Assembly: GCA_029961685.1 (NCBI GenBank)
Contig: JARWKL010000011.1
Coordinates: forward strand, 6,264,501 to 6,328,500
Source: Aristolochia californica
Lineage: Eukaryota > Streptophyta > Magnoliopsida > Piperales > Aristolochiaceae
Direction of reading: 5' to 3'
DNA length: 64,000 bases
A program made the translations under genes and the position numbers. Each line of letters starts with the position of its first letter. Within the stretch, counting starts at the first letter, position 1. Below are positions 62,341-64,000 of this stretch, one piece after another. Under the pieces are notes generated by a model. The model was not told the DNA's origin, made no database searches, and was given only the letters and a program-made list of their open reading frames with translations.

Positions 62341-63210
62341 CACCCAAGAGTCAATATGGCTATCAATCGATAAGAGTAAAACATCATGTACTTCTTCAAT
62401 CACCACATTTTCAGCATCATTTTTCTTTTCATCCTTCTTCAGTGCTCTGTAATTCTTCTTTATGTGACCAAACTTTTCACAATTCCAGCACTCCACATTC
62501 CTTCCGAATTTGAACTTGCTTCTTCCATTTCTTGACTTCCCTCTACCGTTGCCCTTCTTGGAATTTCTCTCAAAGTTTTTGCCCCTAGTATCGACACTAA
62601 GGGAAGGATTAGATGTCAACGATTCTCCGGAGTCTTTTCTACTAAGTTCCTCCACAAGAATGGTATCCCGAACATCCTTCAAAATCATCTTCCCGTTGCG
62701 TACGGAGCTGTTGACCGCAGCCCTCATAGGCTCCCAACAATTTGGCAAAGATGCCAAAAGAATTAAAGCACAAACTTCATCATCAAATTTAATTTGAATG
62801 GAAGTCAATTGATTGACAATCATGCTAAACTCATTCAAATGCGATGCCACTAATGTATTTTCTGTCATATTTAAATTGAAGAGTTTTTTCATGAGATGTA
62901 CCTTATTATTTGTGGAAGGCTACTTGTACATGTCGGACAGAATCTTCATCATCCCCTTTGTGGTTTTCTCTTATGCCATGTTGTGAGCAACGTTCTTCAA
63001 TAGTGTTAACTGAACTACTCCCAACACCTGTCTACCGAGGAGACTCCACTCATCATCTTTTATACCTTTTGGCTTCATATCCAGAGGTGGTGCATGCAGC
63101 TTTTTACTATAGAGATAATCTTCGATTTGCATCCTCTAGGACTCAAAATTCATACCATTGAACTTGTTGATTCCAAGTGTTGATCCTCTCCGCCAGCCAT
63201 TTGCTCTCAA
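62332..63210 (-). pseudogene. Element M gag remnant
   Basis: A 186-codon frame has MKKLFNLNMTENTLVASHLNEF, LLASLPNCWEPMRAAV and the knuckle ECWNCEKFGHIKKNY, in which the last Cys is Tyr. The N-terminal third (62900-63210) is in other frames. Confidence 0.88.
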
Positions 63211-63222
63211 TCACGAACCAAA

Positions 63223-63234
63223 GCTCTGATACCA
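63223..63234 (-). promoter_or_regulatory. Primer-binding site of element M
   Basis: GCTCTGATACCA, the exact complement of the tRNA-Met site, two bases from the LTR edge. Confidence 0.93.
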
Positions 63235-63236
63235 CT

Positions 63237-63736
63237 TATTAGGAATTAGATGCCCTAATTCCAAACTAACGAGAGCAATAATAATAATCACGAAAGAAAG
63301 GAAAAACAAGCACGAAAAATAACAAGATTTATACAAGTTTGCCTCAAGGTGAGATTACGTCCTATCTTCCACCACTGCAGTAATCTGCTATAAAGATAAA
63401 ATAGTTTATAAGAGAAATCGTACACACTTACAGGATTTTTCTCTAACCTTTCTCAGGCTAAAGTTCCAACTCCTTCTCAATGATGATAAAACCCTATTAG
63501 TGGTACCCCTCAATTATAAAGAGAAAATTAGGGCAATCGTGATACAAGAGTAAAATTCTCAAACTATTCTTAATGAAACAACAGTTAATATATCGTGGAC
63601 TGGGCGGGGGCTCCACCCCCACACCCTCAGGAGGGGGGCTTCCCGCCCCCCTTCCAACCCCCATGGCGACCTTACCATAAAGGTCGATCTACGTACCGAC
63701 TTAGTGTAGGCATTGATTAGACTCTACAACTTAACA
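63237..63736 (-). repeat. Element M 5' LTR
   Basis: Homologous to 58798-59276. It is longer because of an expanded GC-rich patch at about 63601-63652. Confidence 0.92.
63601..63652. other. GC-rich hairpin patch in the element M LTR
   Basis: GGGCGGGGGCTCCACCCCC and GGAGGGGGGCTTCCCGCCCC can each form a stem. The other LTR (59159-59180) has only one shorter unit (GGGTGGGGGCTCTGCCCCC). Confidence 0.7.
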
Positions 63737-63741
63737 ACATA

Positions 63742-64000
63742 GTCTTCTTCGAATATAGTTTTTTTGCCTTTGGATGTGTCAGGTTTTTTCATTACCTTGT
63801 CTCCACTATTGGTAGAAGCATGGTTTGTTCTATTTCCCATGTATTTTCCATAAAGTGTCTATTATGTGATATGTTTTCCCACAATGAGAACAGGTTTGAT
63901 TTTCAGATTAAGAAGAGCCTTGCCCATTCCTACCACCTCTAGTATTTCTCCCTCGACCCCAATTACTGGAATTACCACCTCTATTATTATAGTACATGGT
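63742..64000 (-). pseudogene. Element G gag end with zinc knuckle, runs off the window
   Basis: The minus strand has a Gly/Arg/Asn-rich stretch (RGRGRNTRGG) followed by CSHCGKTYHIIDTLWKIHGK, a knuckle with the last Cys replaced. It continues from 58797 across element M and belongs to element G; the rest of gag is outside the window. Confidence 0.8.

Larger units (their letters stand above)
58798..63736 (-). mobile_element. Copia element M: complete, decayed LTR retrotransposon
   Basis: The element is 4939 bp, on the minus strand. LTRs lie at 58798-59276 (479 bp) and 63237-63736 (500 bp). Flanking 5-mers GCATA (58793-58797) and ACATA (63737-63741) differ at one base. The primer site (GCTCTGATACCA on the plus strand) is at 63223-63234; the purine tract adjoins the 3' LTR at 59277-59292. 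Gag, protease, integrase, reverse transcriptase and RNase H follow in copia order with stops and shifts. It is inserted in element G between zinc knuckle and protease. It may belong to the Tork lineage, but this is tentative. Confidence 0.92.

Overview
This is nuclear DNA from a flowering plant, probably a eudicot; the species cannot be fixed from the sequence. The evidence is an intron-bearing gibberellin 20-oxidase gene, one exon of a plant-type hydroxypyruvate reductase, an Ac/Tam3-type hAT transposase remnant, and dense Ty1/copia LTR retrotransposons primed by plant initiator tRNA-Met. There are no operons, rRNA genes or CRISPR arrays. Most of the sequence is transposon DNA, much of it nested, and only one protein-coding gene looks intact.

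Layout. 1-669: a copia reverse transcriptase/RNase H fragment, then a miniature LTR element. 798-2690: a 340-bp tandem duplication and a partial copy (B) of a high-copy non-autonomous LTR family, here called family X. Family X copy A (2691-5491) is inserted in B's LTR. 6050-12340: a 136-bp tandem repeat array interrupted by a complete but decayed copia element K (6448-12194). 13600-16320: a truncated copia element L. 17150-17269: a compound microsatellite. 18185-20696: family X copy C. 20839-21290: exon 1 of a hydroxypyruvate reductase, a pseudogene. 21463-22200: an AT-rich 287-bp tandem repeat. 23998-26345: a hAT transposase remnant carrying a 319-bp miniature LTR element (24381-24699).

26400-36200 is the gene-bearing, transposon-poor part. 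It holds the GA20-oxidase gene (29429-30734, three exons) and a 167-bp compound TG/GA microsatellite. From 36206 to the end it is repeats again: a 342-bp TRIM; family X-related fragment J; a SIRE-like copia remnant N; solo LTR I; SIRE-like copia E, split by family X copy D; family X copy F; and copia G, which carries solo LTR H and a complete copia element M.

Target-site duplications date the nesting: A after B, D after E, H and M after G, K after the 136-bp array, and the 319-bp element after the hAT. The clearest repeat signal is family X. At least eight copies lie in 64 kb, with LTRs of about 330-500 bp, a tRNA-Met primer site and a purine tract, but about 1.8-2.1 kb of internal DNA with no recognisable coding. 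Its autonomous partner is not identified. I found no sign of a new defence or enzymatic system; the novelty lies in the small and non-autonomous retroelements and their arrangement.
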